From: Chloroflexota bacterium
GTDB lineage: Bacteria; Chloroflexota; Limnocylindria; Limnocylindrales; CSP1-4
DNA length: 38,916 bases
Direction of reading: 5' to 3'
Assembly: GCA_012026785.1 (NCBI GenBank)
Contig: VEOW01000244.1
Span: forward strand, 1-38,916
The notes under the pieces are model-generated. The model searched no databases. It was not told where the DNA came from and was given only the letters and a program-made list of their open reading frames with translations. Both the position numbers and the translations under genes were made by a program. Each line of letters starts with the position of its first letter. The stretch's first letter is position 1. Below are positions 30,969 through 38,916 of this stretch, one piece after another.

Positions 30969-32188
30969 CACGAGCCGGACGGAGCACCGTCGGCGGACCC
31001 CGTGGGGACCGCGCTGGACGAGAGGCCCGGTGTCGGGGTCGGGGGAGGCAGCTGATCGGCCGGGACGAACCATGCCGGGCGCGACTTCGCCTCGAGACCG
31101 GCCAGGACGGTCATCGGCAGCGGCTCGCCGAGCGTCCAGGTCGGGCCCGAGCCCTCGAGCGGGACGACCCACAGGTCGACCACCCCGTGCTGGACCTTGT
31201 AGAACGCGATCGCATCGCCGGCCGGCGACCAGACCGGGTTGAAGGACCGCTCGTCGCTCGTGATCCGCAGCACCTCGGCACCGTTGCTGGCATCGAGGAT
31301 CACGACGTCGGTCCCGAAGTTGCTGGTCCGTGTCGCCGCCAGGTACTGCCCATCCGGCGACCACGACGGCGACATGTAGCCCGGCGCGGTGATGTTCGAC
31401 GACCGTCCCGTCTCCAGGTTGTAGCGCCGGATGATCGGGGTGCCGCGGGCGCCCTCGCGGTCCAGGCGCACGTAGGCCAGGAACCGGCCGTCGGGGCTCC
31501 AGGTCGGATCCTGGTGGCCGAGGCCGCGGCTCTGCGGCAGCTCCGGATCGGACAGCTCGCCGGCGTCGAGATCGAGGAGCTTGACGACGATGTCGCTCCG
31601 GGTGGGGTTCGGGCCGTCGGTCACGACCGCCACGGTCGTGCCGTCGGGCGAGACCGCGGGCTGGCGCAGGAAGTACGACCACAGGTTGCCGCTCCGCCGA
31701 AACCGCCCGACGAGCAGCGCTTCGGGCGCTCCCGCGCCGTCGGCCGGCAGGCGGACGAGGCTGGGCACCTCGAGCTGGTAGGTTCGAACGATCCCGCCCG
31801 ACGGCCAGCGACCCTCCTCGGCTGCCGTCCGGATGAAGTAGACGGCCTGCCCGTCGGGTGACCAGGCGGGCATCGAATCGCGTCCACCGTCGGTCAGCTG
31901 GCGCGCCTCGTCGCCGGTCTGGACCCAGATGTTCCCCGACTTGACGTACAGGATCGAGCCGGGGATGTCGGCCCGCGGATCGGTGATGACGACGTTCGAG
32001 GGGGTCGGCGTTCGAACGGGACCGCCGTCGCCATTGCCGCCGTTGCCACCGTTCCCGCCCGGGATCGTCGGCAACGAGCCGCCGAGCAGGTTGACGCTCA
32101 GGATCGCGATCAGCGCCAATCCGGCGACCGACAATGCCGGGGCGATCGGGATCGGAAGGGCGGCTGGACGACGCGTGCCCCGGGTCAT
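30968..32188 (-). CDS. TolB-like beta-propeller protein, membrane anchored
   Basis: 406 aa. One N-terminal helix (about 16-36), a GGNGGNGGNGDGG linker, then five WD40-like PD40 repeats, each with a WSPDG-type core (SMPAWSPDGQ, QPAVSPDGT, DPTWSPDGR, SPSWSPDGQ, NPVWSPAGD), and a Pro/Thr/Ser tail. The propeller faces the cell exterior. In diderms TolB works with Pal; in a monoderm it is more likely a protein- or glycan-binding scaffold. ATG at 32188, three bases after the recJ stop. It is probably co-transcribed with recJ and pyrF, without an obvious functional link. Confidence 0.85.
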   Translation of the reverse strand: MTRGTRRPAALPIPIAPALSVAGLALIAILSVNLLGGSLPTIPGGNGGNGGNGDGGPVRTPTPSNVVITDPRADIPGSILYVKSGNIWVQTGDEARQLTDGGRDSMPAWSPDGQAVYFIRTAAEEGRWPSGGIVRTYQLEVPSLVRLPADGAGAPEALLVGRFRRSGNLWSYFLRQPAVSPDGTTVAVVTDGPNPTRSDIVVKLLDLDAGELSDPELPQSRGLGHQDPTWSPDGRFLAYVRLDREGARGTPIIRRYNLETGRSSNITAPGYMSPSWSPDGQYLAATRTSNFGTDVVILDASNGAEVLRITSDERSFNPVWSPAGDAIAFYKVQHGVVDLWVVPLEGSGPTWTLGEPLPMTVLAGLEAKSRPAWFVPADQLPPPTPTPGLSSSAVPTGSADGAPSGS

Positions 32189-32191
32189 CGG

Positions 32192-33961
32192 TCAGCCGAC
32201 CGTCGCGGGCCGCGCCGCGCCCACCGGCGCCCCGGGTCCGACCGCCAGGGGGCCCTGGAGGATCATCCGTGCCTCGGGATGCAACCCCGACGGCGCGGCA
32301 TCCCGGATCTCCAGCTGCAGCGATTCGAAGCCGCCGAAGCGGCGGCTCCGGAGCGCCGCAACGACGTCGATCCGATCGCCCGGGCTGACCTCGCGGGCGA
32401 GCTCCGGCCAGCCGAACGCGACACCGTCGAGGACGTCCCGGTCACGGCGAAGGACGAGCGTCGTGTGACCGCCATTTGCCTCGCGCACCCGCGTCACCTC
32501 GAGGCCCAGGACGGCGACGAGCGGCGCGGGGTTGCCGATCCCGCATGGCGCGAGCCGGGCCAGGTCGCGCTGGAGCCCGTAGTCGACCCCGAGCGCCGGA
32601 ACCACGACGTCGACGATCGATTCGGGACCCCGATCGACGACCTCGCCCTGGGCGACGAGCTCCAGAAACCGGTCGCGGAAGGCCGCCCAGCGATCGGCCT
32701 CGATTTCGAACCCGGCAGCGCCGGCGTGCCCGCCGTGGCGCAGCAGGAGATCCTCGCAGGCGGCGAGGGCGTCGCCGAGGTGGACCCTGCCGTCGCTGCG
32801 GCACGACGCGCGGATGACGGAGCCGAGGTCGGCGCCGATGACCGCCGGCCGGCCGCGCTCCTCGACGAGGCGCGAGGCCACGAGCCCGACGATGCCGACC
32901 GGCCACGGGCCGCGGACGATCGTCGCCGCGGCAGCGGCGATCGCGTCCGGCGAGGTTCGAGCCTCGGCGATTGCGGCCTTCATGAGCTCGCGTCGGGTCG
33001 CGTTGGCGGTCTCCAGTGCCGCCGCGAGCCGCTCCGCCTCGATGGGATCCTCGGCCAGCAGGAGGGGCGCGGCGTCGGACGCCTCCCCCACCCGCCCGGC
33101 GGCGTTGAGCCGCGGCGCCACGCCGAAGGCCAGGGTCTCGAGGTCGACGTCGGTCCGCTCGATGCGAGCGGCCGCCAGGAGGGCCCGAAGCCCGGGCCGC
33201 GGCTCGGCCCGCAGCCGCTCCAGGCCGAGCCGGACGATCGCCCGGTTCTCGCCGAGGACGGGAGCGAGATCGGCCACGGTGCCGATCGCCGCGAGGTCGG
33301 CCAGCGCCAGGGCGGCGTCGCCGAGCAGCAGCCGGGCCAGGGTGAATGCCACGCCGCTGCCGGCCAGGCGCCGGTCCGGGTAGGCGCTGTCCAGCCGGTG
33401 CGGGTTGACGACGGCCAGCGCCGGAGGCCGCACCGCCGGGACGCGGTGATGGTCGGTGACGAGCACGTCGATCCCGCGCTCGTTGGCCGCCGCGACCTCG
33501 GTGGCACTCGATGTCCCGGTGTCGACGGTGACGATGAGGCTCGCGCCGGCGGCCGCCGCGGCCTCGACGGCCGCGTGCGACAGGCCGTGGCCCTCGTCGA
33601 GGCGGGACGGGACGTAGGGCAGCACCTCGACGCCGAGGCGTCGCAGCGCGAGCGTCATGATCGCCAGCCCGGTCAGCCCGTCGGCATCGAAGTCGCCGAA
33701 GGCCAGGATTCGCTCGCCGCGCTCTCGCGCCGCGCCGATTCTCGCGCCGAAGGCCGCGGCATCGGGCAGCAGCGCCGGGTCGTGCAGGCCGTCGCGGGCC
33801 TCGCCGAGGAACGCCTCGAGCGCCGTCGCGTCGGTGACCCCTCGCCCGGCGAGCAGTGCCGTCACCCGGATGCCGAGCCCGCGTCGGCGGGCAGCCTCCA
33901 GCAGGCCGTCGTCGAGCGAAACCGGTTCAGGGAAGCGCCAGCGCGTGCGCGGAGCGAGCAC
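32192..33961 (-). CDS. recJ: Single-strand-specific 5'-3' exonuclease RecJ
   Basis: 589 aa. The DHH phosphoesterase core is complete: AFGDFDADGLTG, VDTGTSSATE and VLVTDHHRVP. The DHHA1 domain has RHGGHAGAAGFEIE. A C-terminal OB-like part (VTRVREANGGHTTLVLRR) follows. It acts in recombination and mismatch repair with RecQ and RecFOR. GTG at 33961 gives the conserved N-terminus RWRFPEP; the codon sits next to GAGG but spacing is short. secF lies 42 bases upstream. The gene order secD-secF-recJ recalls other bacteria in which recJ follows secDF. Confidence 0.94.
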   Translation of the reverse strand: MLAPRTRWRFPEPVSLDDGLLEAARRRGLGIRVTALLAGRGVTDATALEAFLGEARDGLHDPALLPDAAAFGARIGAARERGERILAFGDFDADGLTGLAIMTLALRRLGVEVLPYVPSRLDEGHGLSHAAVEAAAAAGASLIVTVDTGTSSATEVAAANERGIDVLVTDHHRVPAVRPPALAVVNPHRLDSAYPDRRLAGSGVAFTLARLLLGDAALALADLAAIGTVADLAPVLGENRAIVRLGLERLRAEPRPGLRALLAAARIERTDVDLETLAFGVAPRLNAAGRVGEASDAAPLLLAEDPIEAERLAAALETANATRRELMKAAIAEARTSPDAIAAAAATIVRGPWPVGIVGLVASRLVEERGRPAVIGADLGSVIRASCRSDGRVHLGDALAACEDLLLRHGGHAGAAGFEIEADRWAAFRDRFLELVAQGEVVDRGPESIVDVVVPALGVDYGLQRDLARLAPCGIGNPAPLVAVLGLEVTRVREANGGHTTLVLRRDRDVLDGVAFGWPELAREVSPGDRIDVVAALRSRRFGGFESLQLEIRDAAPSGLHPEARMILQGPLAVGPGAPVGAARPATVG

Positions 33962-34003
33962 CTCGTCAGGATGACACGACGCGCTGCACCGCCGCTTACG
34001 CGG

Positions 34004-35155
34004 TCAGGCCGTCGCGCGACGCCGCGCCCGCGGTTGGAGCCGGCCGCGCCGCCGGTCCTCCCAGTCCTGCCAGACCACGAGCAGCGGGGCCGCGTTGAAG
34101 ATCGAGGAGTAGGTGCCCGACACGACGCCGATGAGCAGGGCCAGGACGAACTCGTTGATCGCCTCGCCGCCGAACAGCAGGAGCGCGGACAGCGTGAGGA
34201 CGACCGTGAAGCTGGTGGTGATGGAGCGGCCGAAGGTCTGAAGGATCGAGTGGTTGACGATCTCGGCGAAGGGCTCGCCGACGTGCCGCGCCCGGTTCTC
34301 CCGGACGCGGTCGAAGACGACGATCGTGTCGTGGACGCTGAAGCCGATGACGGTCAGCATCGCCGTCACGAACAGGCCATCGATCTGAACGCCGAAGAGC
34401 GTCCCGAGGATGGCGAAGAAGCCGATGACAACGATGACGTCGTGGAGGAGTGCCACGAGCGCGGTCGCCCCGAACTTGACGTCGCGGAAGCGCACCGTGA
34501 TCCAGAGCAGGATCCCAACCGAGCCGACGAGGATCAGCAGGATCGCCTGCTGCACGAGGTCGGAGCTGACGACGGCACCGATCGAGCTCAGCTTGGCCTG
34601 CTCGACGACCGGGCCGAACCGCTCCTGGAGCCCGAGCGCGATCGCCCCGATCTCGCCCTGGGACGGGACGCGCGGATCGGCGCCGGGGAAGGCCGGGGTC
34701 GGCTCCGGCGTGGGCTCGGGCGTCGCGGTCGGGACCGGCGTCGGCGATGGGCTGGGCGTGGGCGCCGGCGACGCGTCGGGCGAGGCCGAGTCGCCCGGGC
34801 TGCCGCCGGGCGAGACGTCCGGGCTGGGGCTCGTCAGCGGGGTGGGCTCGGGGACCGGCGGGATGTCGCGCAGGTCCAGCGAGGTCATTCGGATGTCGAA
34901 GAAGCCCCGCCCGGTGCGCGTCACGACGGCGTCGGGCTGGCCGAGGTCGGCCAGCTCGGCGCGGACGTCCTCGGCCGTCACGTTCGCGTCGGCGAAGCGG
35001 ATCGACCACTCGGTGCCGCCGGTGTAGTCGATCGAGAACTTCAGGCCGGCCTGGCCGCCGGTGAGCGGCGTCAGCAGGATGAACAGCAGGCCCGGGATCG
35101 TGATCAGGAGCGAGAAGGCAAAGAACCAGCGCTTCTTGCCGACGATGTCAAACAC
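34004..35155 (-). CDS. secF: Protein translocase subunit SecF with Pro-rich periplasmic insert
   Basis: 383 aa, six membrane helices. FSIDYTGGTEW is the conserved start of the first extracytoplasmic domain. The membrane core has GVQIDGLFVTAMLTVIGFSV and HDTIVVFDRVREN, then SITTSFTV. SecDF uses proton motive force to pull preproteins. Odd: residues 98-165 are a Pro/Ser/Thr-rich insert (up to PTPEPTPEPTP) in the loop between helix one and two, absent from typical SecF. GTG at 35155 overlaps the secD end by eight bases (GTGTTTGA). Confidence 0.93.
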   Translation of the reverse strand: MFDIVGKKRWFFAFSLLITIPGLLFILLTPLTGGQAGLKFSIDYTGGTEWSIRFADANVTAEDVRAELADLGQPDAVVTRTGRGFFDIRMTSLDLRDIPPVPEPTPLTSPSPDVSPGGSPGDSASPDASPAPTPSPSPTPVPTATPEPTPEPTPAFPGADPRVPSQGEIGAIALGLQERFGPVVEQAKLSSIGAVVSSDLVQQAILLILVGSVGILLWITVRFRDVKFGATALVALLHDVIVVIGFFAILGTLFGVQIDGLFVTAMLTVIGFSVHDTIVVFDRVRENRARHVGEPFAEIVNHSILQTFGRSITTSFTVVLTLSALLLFGGEAINEFVLALLIGVVSGTYSSIFNAAPLLVVWQDWEDRRRGRLQPRARRRATA

Positions 35156-36536
35156 CGCGCGCCTCGCCCCGCAGCGACAGGCGGCCGCTCGGCCGGGCCG
35201 TCAGCTCGTTGGCGGCGATGCCGTACAGCCAGGCCTTCTGGGCCCAGCCCTGGGCGACGACGATCCGGAGGATCCGGCGGGTCACCGTGATGGCGGTGAA
35301 CATCGAGGTCAGGACGCCGATGATCAGGACCAGCGCGAAGCCCTGGATGACCGAGCTGCCGAAGAGGAACAGGATCGAGGCCGTGATCAGGCTCGACACG
35401 TTCGAGTCGAGGATCGAGTTCCAGGCCCGGGCGAAGCCGGCTTCGATCGCCTGCGGCAGGCTCTTGCCGCGCCGAAGCTCCTCCTTCGTCCGCTCGAAGA
35501 TCAGGATGTTGGCGTCGACGGCCATGCCGACGCTGAGCACGAAGCCGGCGATGCCGGCGAGCGTCAGCGTCACCGGCACGAGCCGGAAAATGGCCAGCAC
35601 CAGGATCGTGTAGTAGATCAGGGCGAACGACGCGACCGCGCCCGGCATCCGGTAGTGGATCAGCATGAACAGGATCACCAGGAGGATCGCGACGCCGCCG
35701 GCGAACAGGCTCTTGGCCAGGAACTCGGCGCCGAGCGTCGGATCGATGGTGTCGCTGGCCAGCTCCTCGACCGGGAAGGGCAGGGCGCCGAAGCGCAGGA
35801 CGTTGACGAGGCTGTCCGCCTCCTGCTGGGTGAAGCCGCCGATCTGCCGGCCGGAGGTGATCTGAACGGTGCCGCCGGGGATCGCATTCTGGATCACCGG
35901 TGCCGACACGACCCGCCCGTCCAGGACGATCGCGAAGAACTCGTTGATGTGGGCCGCCGTGTAGTCGGCGAACAGCTGGGAGCCGGTGGGCGTGAGCACG
36001 AAGTTGACGGTCCGCCGCCCGCGCTCGTCAGAGCCAACGTTGGCGCTGGACAACTCTCCGCCGCCGAACAGCGGCTCCTCCTCGGTCGGCAGCGGCTGGC
36101 CCTCGACGGCCTGCTGGGGCCCCGGTGCCGTGCCCGTGCCGTAGCGCTCGCGCGGCAGCGGCACGAACTCCAGCGCGCCGGTCTGGCCGACGAGCCGCCG
36201 CACGGCGTCGGTGTCGCTCTCGCCCGGCACCTCGACGACGATCCGGTCATCGCCCGAGGTCAGGACGACCGGCTCGGACACGCCGAGGGCGTTCACGCGC
36301 CGCTCGATGATCTGCTTCACGACCTCCGTGTCGGCCAGGGTCGGACGAGCGTCGCCGCGGGGCGCGACGCGGTACTCGACCTTGAGGCCGCCCTGGAGAT
36401 CCAGCCCGAGCTTCGTCTCGATGACCCGATTGCCGCCGTCGGGAGCGAAGCTGGGCAGGCTCAGGTTGGGCCAGAAGTCGACGATCAGGGCAAGGATGCC
36501 CACGATGGCGATGAACAGGAGGCCGGCTCTGCGCAC
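35148..36536 (-). CDS. secD: Protein translocase subunit SecD
   Basis: 462 aa from the GTG at 36536. One helix, then ETKLGLDLQGGLKVEY (SecD P1 start), VKQIIERRVNALGVSEPVV, and the membrane core AGIAGFVLSVGMAVDANILIFE with RTKEELRRG. Partner of SecF. The start is uncertain: a GTG at 36596 is also in frame, but it adds an unconserved Ala/Gly/Pro stretch. TATCAT eight bases before the 36536 GTG supports the shorter form. Length and C-terminal helices are normal. It is the first gene of the secD-secF pair, 378 bases after uvrC. Confidence 0.92.
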   Translation of the reverse strand: MRRAGLLFIAIVGILALIVDFWPNLSLPSFAPDGGNRVIETKLGLDLQGGLKVEYRVAPRGDARPTLADTEVVKQIIERRVNALGVSEPVVLTSGDDRIVVEVPGESDTDAVRRLVGQTGALEFVPLPRERYGTGTAPGPQQAVEGQPLPTEEEPLFGGGELSSANVGSDERGRRTVNFVLTPTGSQLFADYTAAHINEFFAIVLDGRVVSAPVIQNAIPGGTVQITSGRQIGGFTQQEADSLVNVLRFGALPFPVEELASDTIDPTLGAEFLAKSLFAGGVAILLVILFMLIHYRMPGAVASFALIYYTILVLAIFRLVPVTLTLAGIAGFVLSVGMAVDANILIFERTKEELRRGKSLPQAIEAGFARAWNSILDSNVSSLITASILFLFGSSVIQGFALVLIIGVLTSMFTAITVTRRILRIVVAQGWAQKAWLYGIAANELTARPSGRLSLRGEARGV

Positions 36537-36544
36537 GAGGCGGC

Positions 36545-36550
36545 ATGATA
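36545..36550 (-). promoter_or_regulatory. Candidate -10 element (TATCAT) just before secD
   Basis: Five of six bases match TATAAT. It lies eight bases before the preferred secD GTG, so the message would have almost no leader. No Shine-Dalgarno is seen. Confidence 0.35.
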
Positions 36551-36610
36551 CAGGCGCCTTGCCCCCAGCGCCGGCGAACGGAGCGCCGGATGCCACCGGA
36601 CGCCATTCTG

Positions 36611-36860
36611 GTCATCGGCGTGCCTCGATGTTCCTCCCGGCTACCGTAACGCCAGCCTCGCCCGCGGGATCGCTGAATCCTCGTCGAAGTGTTCGCTCCG
36701 GCAACCCAACCGGCCCGGTTCGCGGCGCGCTCGCCGCATCGCCGCCCAGAAACGGCCGATCCCCGTCGGTTGGGTAGCTGCACCGAACAATCCGCCCATC
36801 TTCGACCGCACCAGGCCCGTTTCCCGTCGGTTCGGTAGCCGGGCTGAACATCCCGACCGC
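36611..36860. repeat. Four imperfect copies of a ~30-bp repeat in mirror arrangement
   Basis: The 377 bases between secD and uvrC hold no convincing gene. Four related elements are visible with a core like CGGTTSGGTAGCCGG followed by GAACA. Two are on the minus strand (centres near 36,643 and 36,704) and two on the plus strand (near 36,775 and 36,836). The GGTWG cores are 61 bases apart in each pair, so the two pairs are arranged as mirror images about 36,740 and could fold into a long imperfect hairpin. Confidence 0.6.
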
Positions 36861-36913
36861 GAGGCCCGCGACCGCGGCGGACAGGGTGCCGCGGCGGCGG
36901 CGACCACCGCCTG

Positions 36914-38916
36914 CTACGCCTCGAGGTGGGCCTTGATGCGGGCAGCCAGCGCCGGCCCGATGCCGGGGACCGCCGCGATCTGCTCCACGGGCGCGTCACG
37001 AACCCGCTTCATCGAACCGAAAACTCGCAGCAGCGCGCCGCGGCGCCGCGGCCCGACGCCCGGCAGCGAATCGATCTTCGAGCGGACGGACGCCTTCCGG
37101 CGCAGGTCCCGGTGGTAGGTGATCGCGAAGCGGTGAGCCTCGTCGCGGACCCGCTGGACGAGGTACAGCGCCGGCGAGGTCGGTGGCAGCACGATCGGTT
37201 CGGACCGACCCGGGATGAACAGCTCCTCGCGCTCCTTGGCGATGCCGGCCAGCGGCACGTCGTGGAGGCCGAGCTCGTCGAGAACCGACTTTGTCGCGCC
37301 GACCTGGGGCTTGCCGCCGTCGATGAGGACGAGGTCGGGCATGGCCCAGCGCCGCTCCTCGGCCGAGCCCTCGTCGCCCGGCCGGGCGGCCCGGAAGCGG
37401 CGTCGCAGGACCTCGCGATGCGAGGCGACGTCGTTGGGACCCTCCACCGTTCGGACCCGGAAGCGGCGGTACTCGCCGGTTCGAGGCTTGCCGTCCTCGA
37501 ACACGACCATCGCCGCGACCGTCTCGGCACCCTGGAAGTTCGAGACGTCGTAGCACTCGATCCGCGTCGGGATGCCCGGCAGGCCGAGCGCCTCGGCGAG
37601 GCCCTCGAGCGCCGCGAGCGTCTTGCCCTGGTCGGCCAGCCAGCGGGCCTGCTCGCGGGCCAGCATCTCCTCGGCGTTGCGCGTGGCCAGGGCGATCAGC
37701 TGCCGCCGCTCACCGCGCTGCGGCACGATCAATCGAACGGGCGCTGGCGCACCTCCGCCTCGAGCCCGACGCCGGGTCACCCGGACCGCGTCGGGCCGCG
37801 GCACGGTCAGGTTCTCGAGGCGGCTGGTGGCCGCGTCGGGGCTGCCGGCCCCCAGCGTGACCCCGCCGCGCCGATCGGCCAGGAACCGCTCGATGTCCTC
37901 GCCGTCCGGCAGGGCCAGCGGCATCGCGATCTCCGGCGGGATGGAGGACGCGCGGCCGTAGTACTGGAGCAGGAAGCCCGAGACGACCTCGGCGTCGGGT
38001 GTCTCGGACGGCGCGTCGAGGAGGTACACGTCCCGGCCGAGGGCCTTGCCGCCGCGGATGACGAACAGCTGCACGGCCGCCTGGTTGCCGCTCCGGGCCA
38101 GGCCGAGCAGGTCCAGGTCGGTCCGCGCGAAGGCCGCCATCTTCTGGCTCTCCATCGTCCGCTCGATGGCCCGGATCTTGTCGCGGGTGATCGCCGCGGC
38201 CTCGTAGTCCTGGCGCTCGGATTCGCGCCGCATCTCGTCGCGCAGCGCCCGGACGAGCGATTCCTGGCGGCCCTCGAGGAACAGCTCGACCTGTTCGATG
38301 TCGGCCCGGTAGGCGTCCTTGGAGATCGCCTCGATGCACGGGCCCTGGCAGCGCTTGATGTGGTACAGCAGGCACGGCCGCTGGAGCGCCCGGACCCCGT
38401 CCTTGATCTCGATCGTGCAGGTTCGAAACGGGAACAGCCGGCGGACGAGGTTCATCGCCTCGTCGACGCTCGAGGCCGAGGCATACGGACCGAAGTAGCG
38501 CGAGCCGTCGTTCGGCAGGCGACGCGTCCGTTCGACCCGCGGGAAGTCGTCGGCCAGGGTGATCTTGATGTAGGGGTAGCTCTTGTCGTCCTTGAGACGG
38601 ACGTTGAACGGCGGCTGGAAGCGCTTGACGAGATTGCCCTCGAGGAGCAGCGCCTCGGAGACCGAGTCGGTGACCGTGACCTCGACGTCGTCGATCCGGT
38701 CGACGGCCGAGCGGATCAGCTGCTGGCCGATCGAGGGCGCCTCCTTCTGCCAGTAGCTTCGAACCCGGGCCCGAAGGTTCTGGGCCTTGCCGACGTACAG
38801 CACCCGGCCGGCGGCGTCCTTCATCAGGTACACACCCGGCTTGCTCGGCAGCCTCGCGAGCGTCGCCCGAAGCTGGGGAGTCTGGCTCGTGACGCCCGTG
38901 GGGCCCGTCCCGCGCG
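36914..38916 (-). CDS. uvrC: Excinuclease ABC subunit C (5' end outside the window)
   Basis: At least 666 aa visible; the start lies beyond base 38916. The frame is open to the window edge and encodes LRATLARLPSKPGVYLMKD, so the conserved LPxxPGVY motif is present and a start at the GTG at 38833 would cut it. The GIY-YIG nuclease (GVYLMKD, LYVGKAQNLRARV) is followed by FGPYASA and a four-Cys group (RTC, RPCLLYHIKRCQGPC) that can bind an iron-sulfur cluster. The UVR interaction region (DYEAAAITRDKIRAIERT) follows, then the RNase-H-like nuclease (IECYDVSNFQGAETVAAMVVFE, DLVLIDGGKPQ) and the C-terminal double helix-hairpin-helix (LPGVGPRRRGALL, VPGIGPALAARI). It makes both incisions in nucleotide excision repair. 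Confidence 0.96.
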   Translation of the reverse strand, partial: RGTGPTGVTSQTPQLRATLARLPSKPGVYLMKDAAGRVLYVGKAQNLRARVRSYWQKEAPSIGQQLIRSAVDRIDDVEVTVTDSVSEALLLEGNLVKRFQPPFNVRLKDDKSYPYIKITLADDFPRVERTRRLPNDGSRYFGPYASASSVDEAMNLVRRLFPFRTCTIEIKDGVRALQRPCLLYHIKRCQGPCIEAISKDAYRADIEQVELFLEGRQESLVRALRDEMRRESERQDYEAAAITRDKIRAIERTMESQKMAAFARTDLDLLGLARSGNQAAVQLFVIRGGKALGRDVYLLDAPSETPDAEVVSGFLLQYYGRASSIPPEIAMPLALPDGEDIERFLADRRGGVTLGAGSPDAATSRLENLTVPRPDAVRVTRRRARGGGAPAPVRLIVPQRGERRQLIALATRNAEEMLAREQARWLADQGKTLAALEGLAEALGLPGIPTRIECYDVSNFQGAETVAAMVVFEDGKPRTGEYRRFRVRTVEGPNDVASHREVLRRRFRAARPGDEGSAEERRWAMPDLVLIDGGKPQVGATKSVLDELGLHDVPLAGIAKEREELFIPGRSEPIVLPPTSPALYLVQRVRDEAHRFAITYHRDLRRKASVRSKIDSLPGVGPRRRGALLRVFGSMKRVRDAPVEQIAAVPGIGPALAARIKAHLEA

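Noticed and set aside
32279-35290. A 1003-codon plus-strand open frame, and similar long frames at 2542-4368 and 5519-8086
   Set aside because: They are antisense to recJ/secF and to glycan genes with intact motifs, and consist of Arg/Gln/Asp-rich low-complexity sequence typical of GC-rich shadows.
36611-36860. A CRISPR array
   Set aside because: The four repeats are imperfect and occur in both orientations, and no cas gene is near.
1-38916. Insertion sequence, prophage or integrated plasmid
   Set aside because: No transposase, integrase, phage structural gene or terminal inverted repeat was found, and composition is even apart from the short divergent promoter region.

Overview
The window is about 70% G+C by eye. 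It reads as a chromosomal piece of a free-living, probably monoderm bacterium. The neighbourhood secD-secF-recJ, pyrF (type 2), tatA-tatC, rapZ-yvcK-whiA, tpiA-gpmI-secG, the frequent GTG starts, and the Pro/Ser/Thr-rich linkers in almost every exported protein suggest Chloroflexota, perhaps the Limnocylindria/Ellin6529 side. This is inference; Actinomycetota is the main alternative.

Region 1 (1-17,383) is an exopolysaccharide locus. Eleven minus-strand genes run from galE (12,255) down to 709, many joined by 4-base ATGA/GTGA overlaps: galE, an HPr-kinase-like P-loop protein, a Wzx-type flippase, a NodB-type deacetylase, a Wzz-like protein, a GT4 and a GT2 glycosyltransferase, a Wzy/WaaL-type polymerase or ligase, and two sulfotransferases. 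From the same 229-base gap a plus-strand operon diverges: a thymidylate-kinase-like P-loop kinase, a D-2-hydroxyacid dehydrogenase, a phosphoenolpyruvate-mutase-family enzyme and an ATP-grasp ligase, all overlapping. At each outer edge lies a secreted alginate-lyase-like protein pointing inward. The gene at 16,181-17,383 is complete. The one at the left window edge shows only its C-terminal part and has no start in the window. The locus therefore looks able to build, sulfate, deacetylate, export and trim a polysaccharide. The four-gene plus-strand operon may add a C-P (phosphonate) group by a route not obviously described for polysaccharides.

Region 2 (17,443-21,209) holds six minus-strand tRNA genes (Cys, Gln, Gly, Phe, Val, Leu-GAG, Leu-CAG makes seven isolated genes in total) around a secreted metallophosphoesterase with altered metal-site motifs and a lemA-htpX pair.

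Region 3 (21,240-38,916) is a minus-strand housekeeping block. In transcription order it holds uvrC (5' end outside the window), secD-secF, recJ, a TolB-like beta-propeller protein, pyrF, tatA, tatC, rapZ, yvcK, whiA, tpiA, gpmI, secG and an orphan peptide/nickel-type substrate-binding protein. Points that stand out are a tpiA with no stop where the family ends, a 68-residue Pro-rich insert in SecF, four copies of an imperfect repeat in mirror arrangement upstream of secD, and a recurring TGCTANNNT element in front of several genes.

Long open frames opposite most genes are GC-rich shadows and are not annotated. No rRNA, CRISPR array, insertion sequence or prophage was seen.
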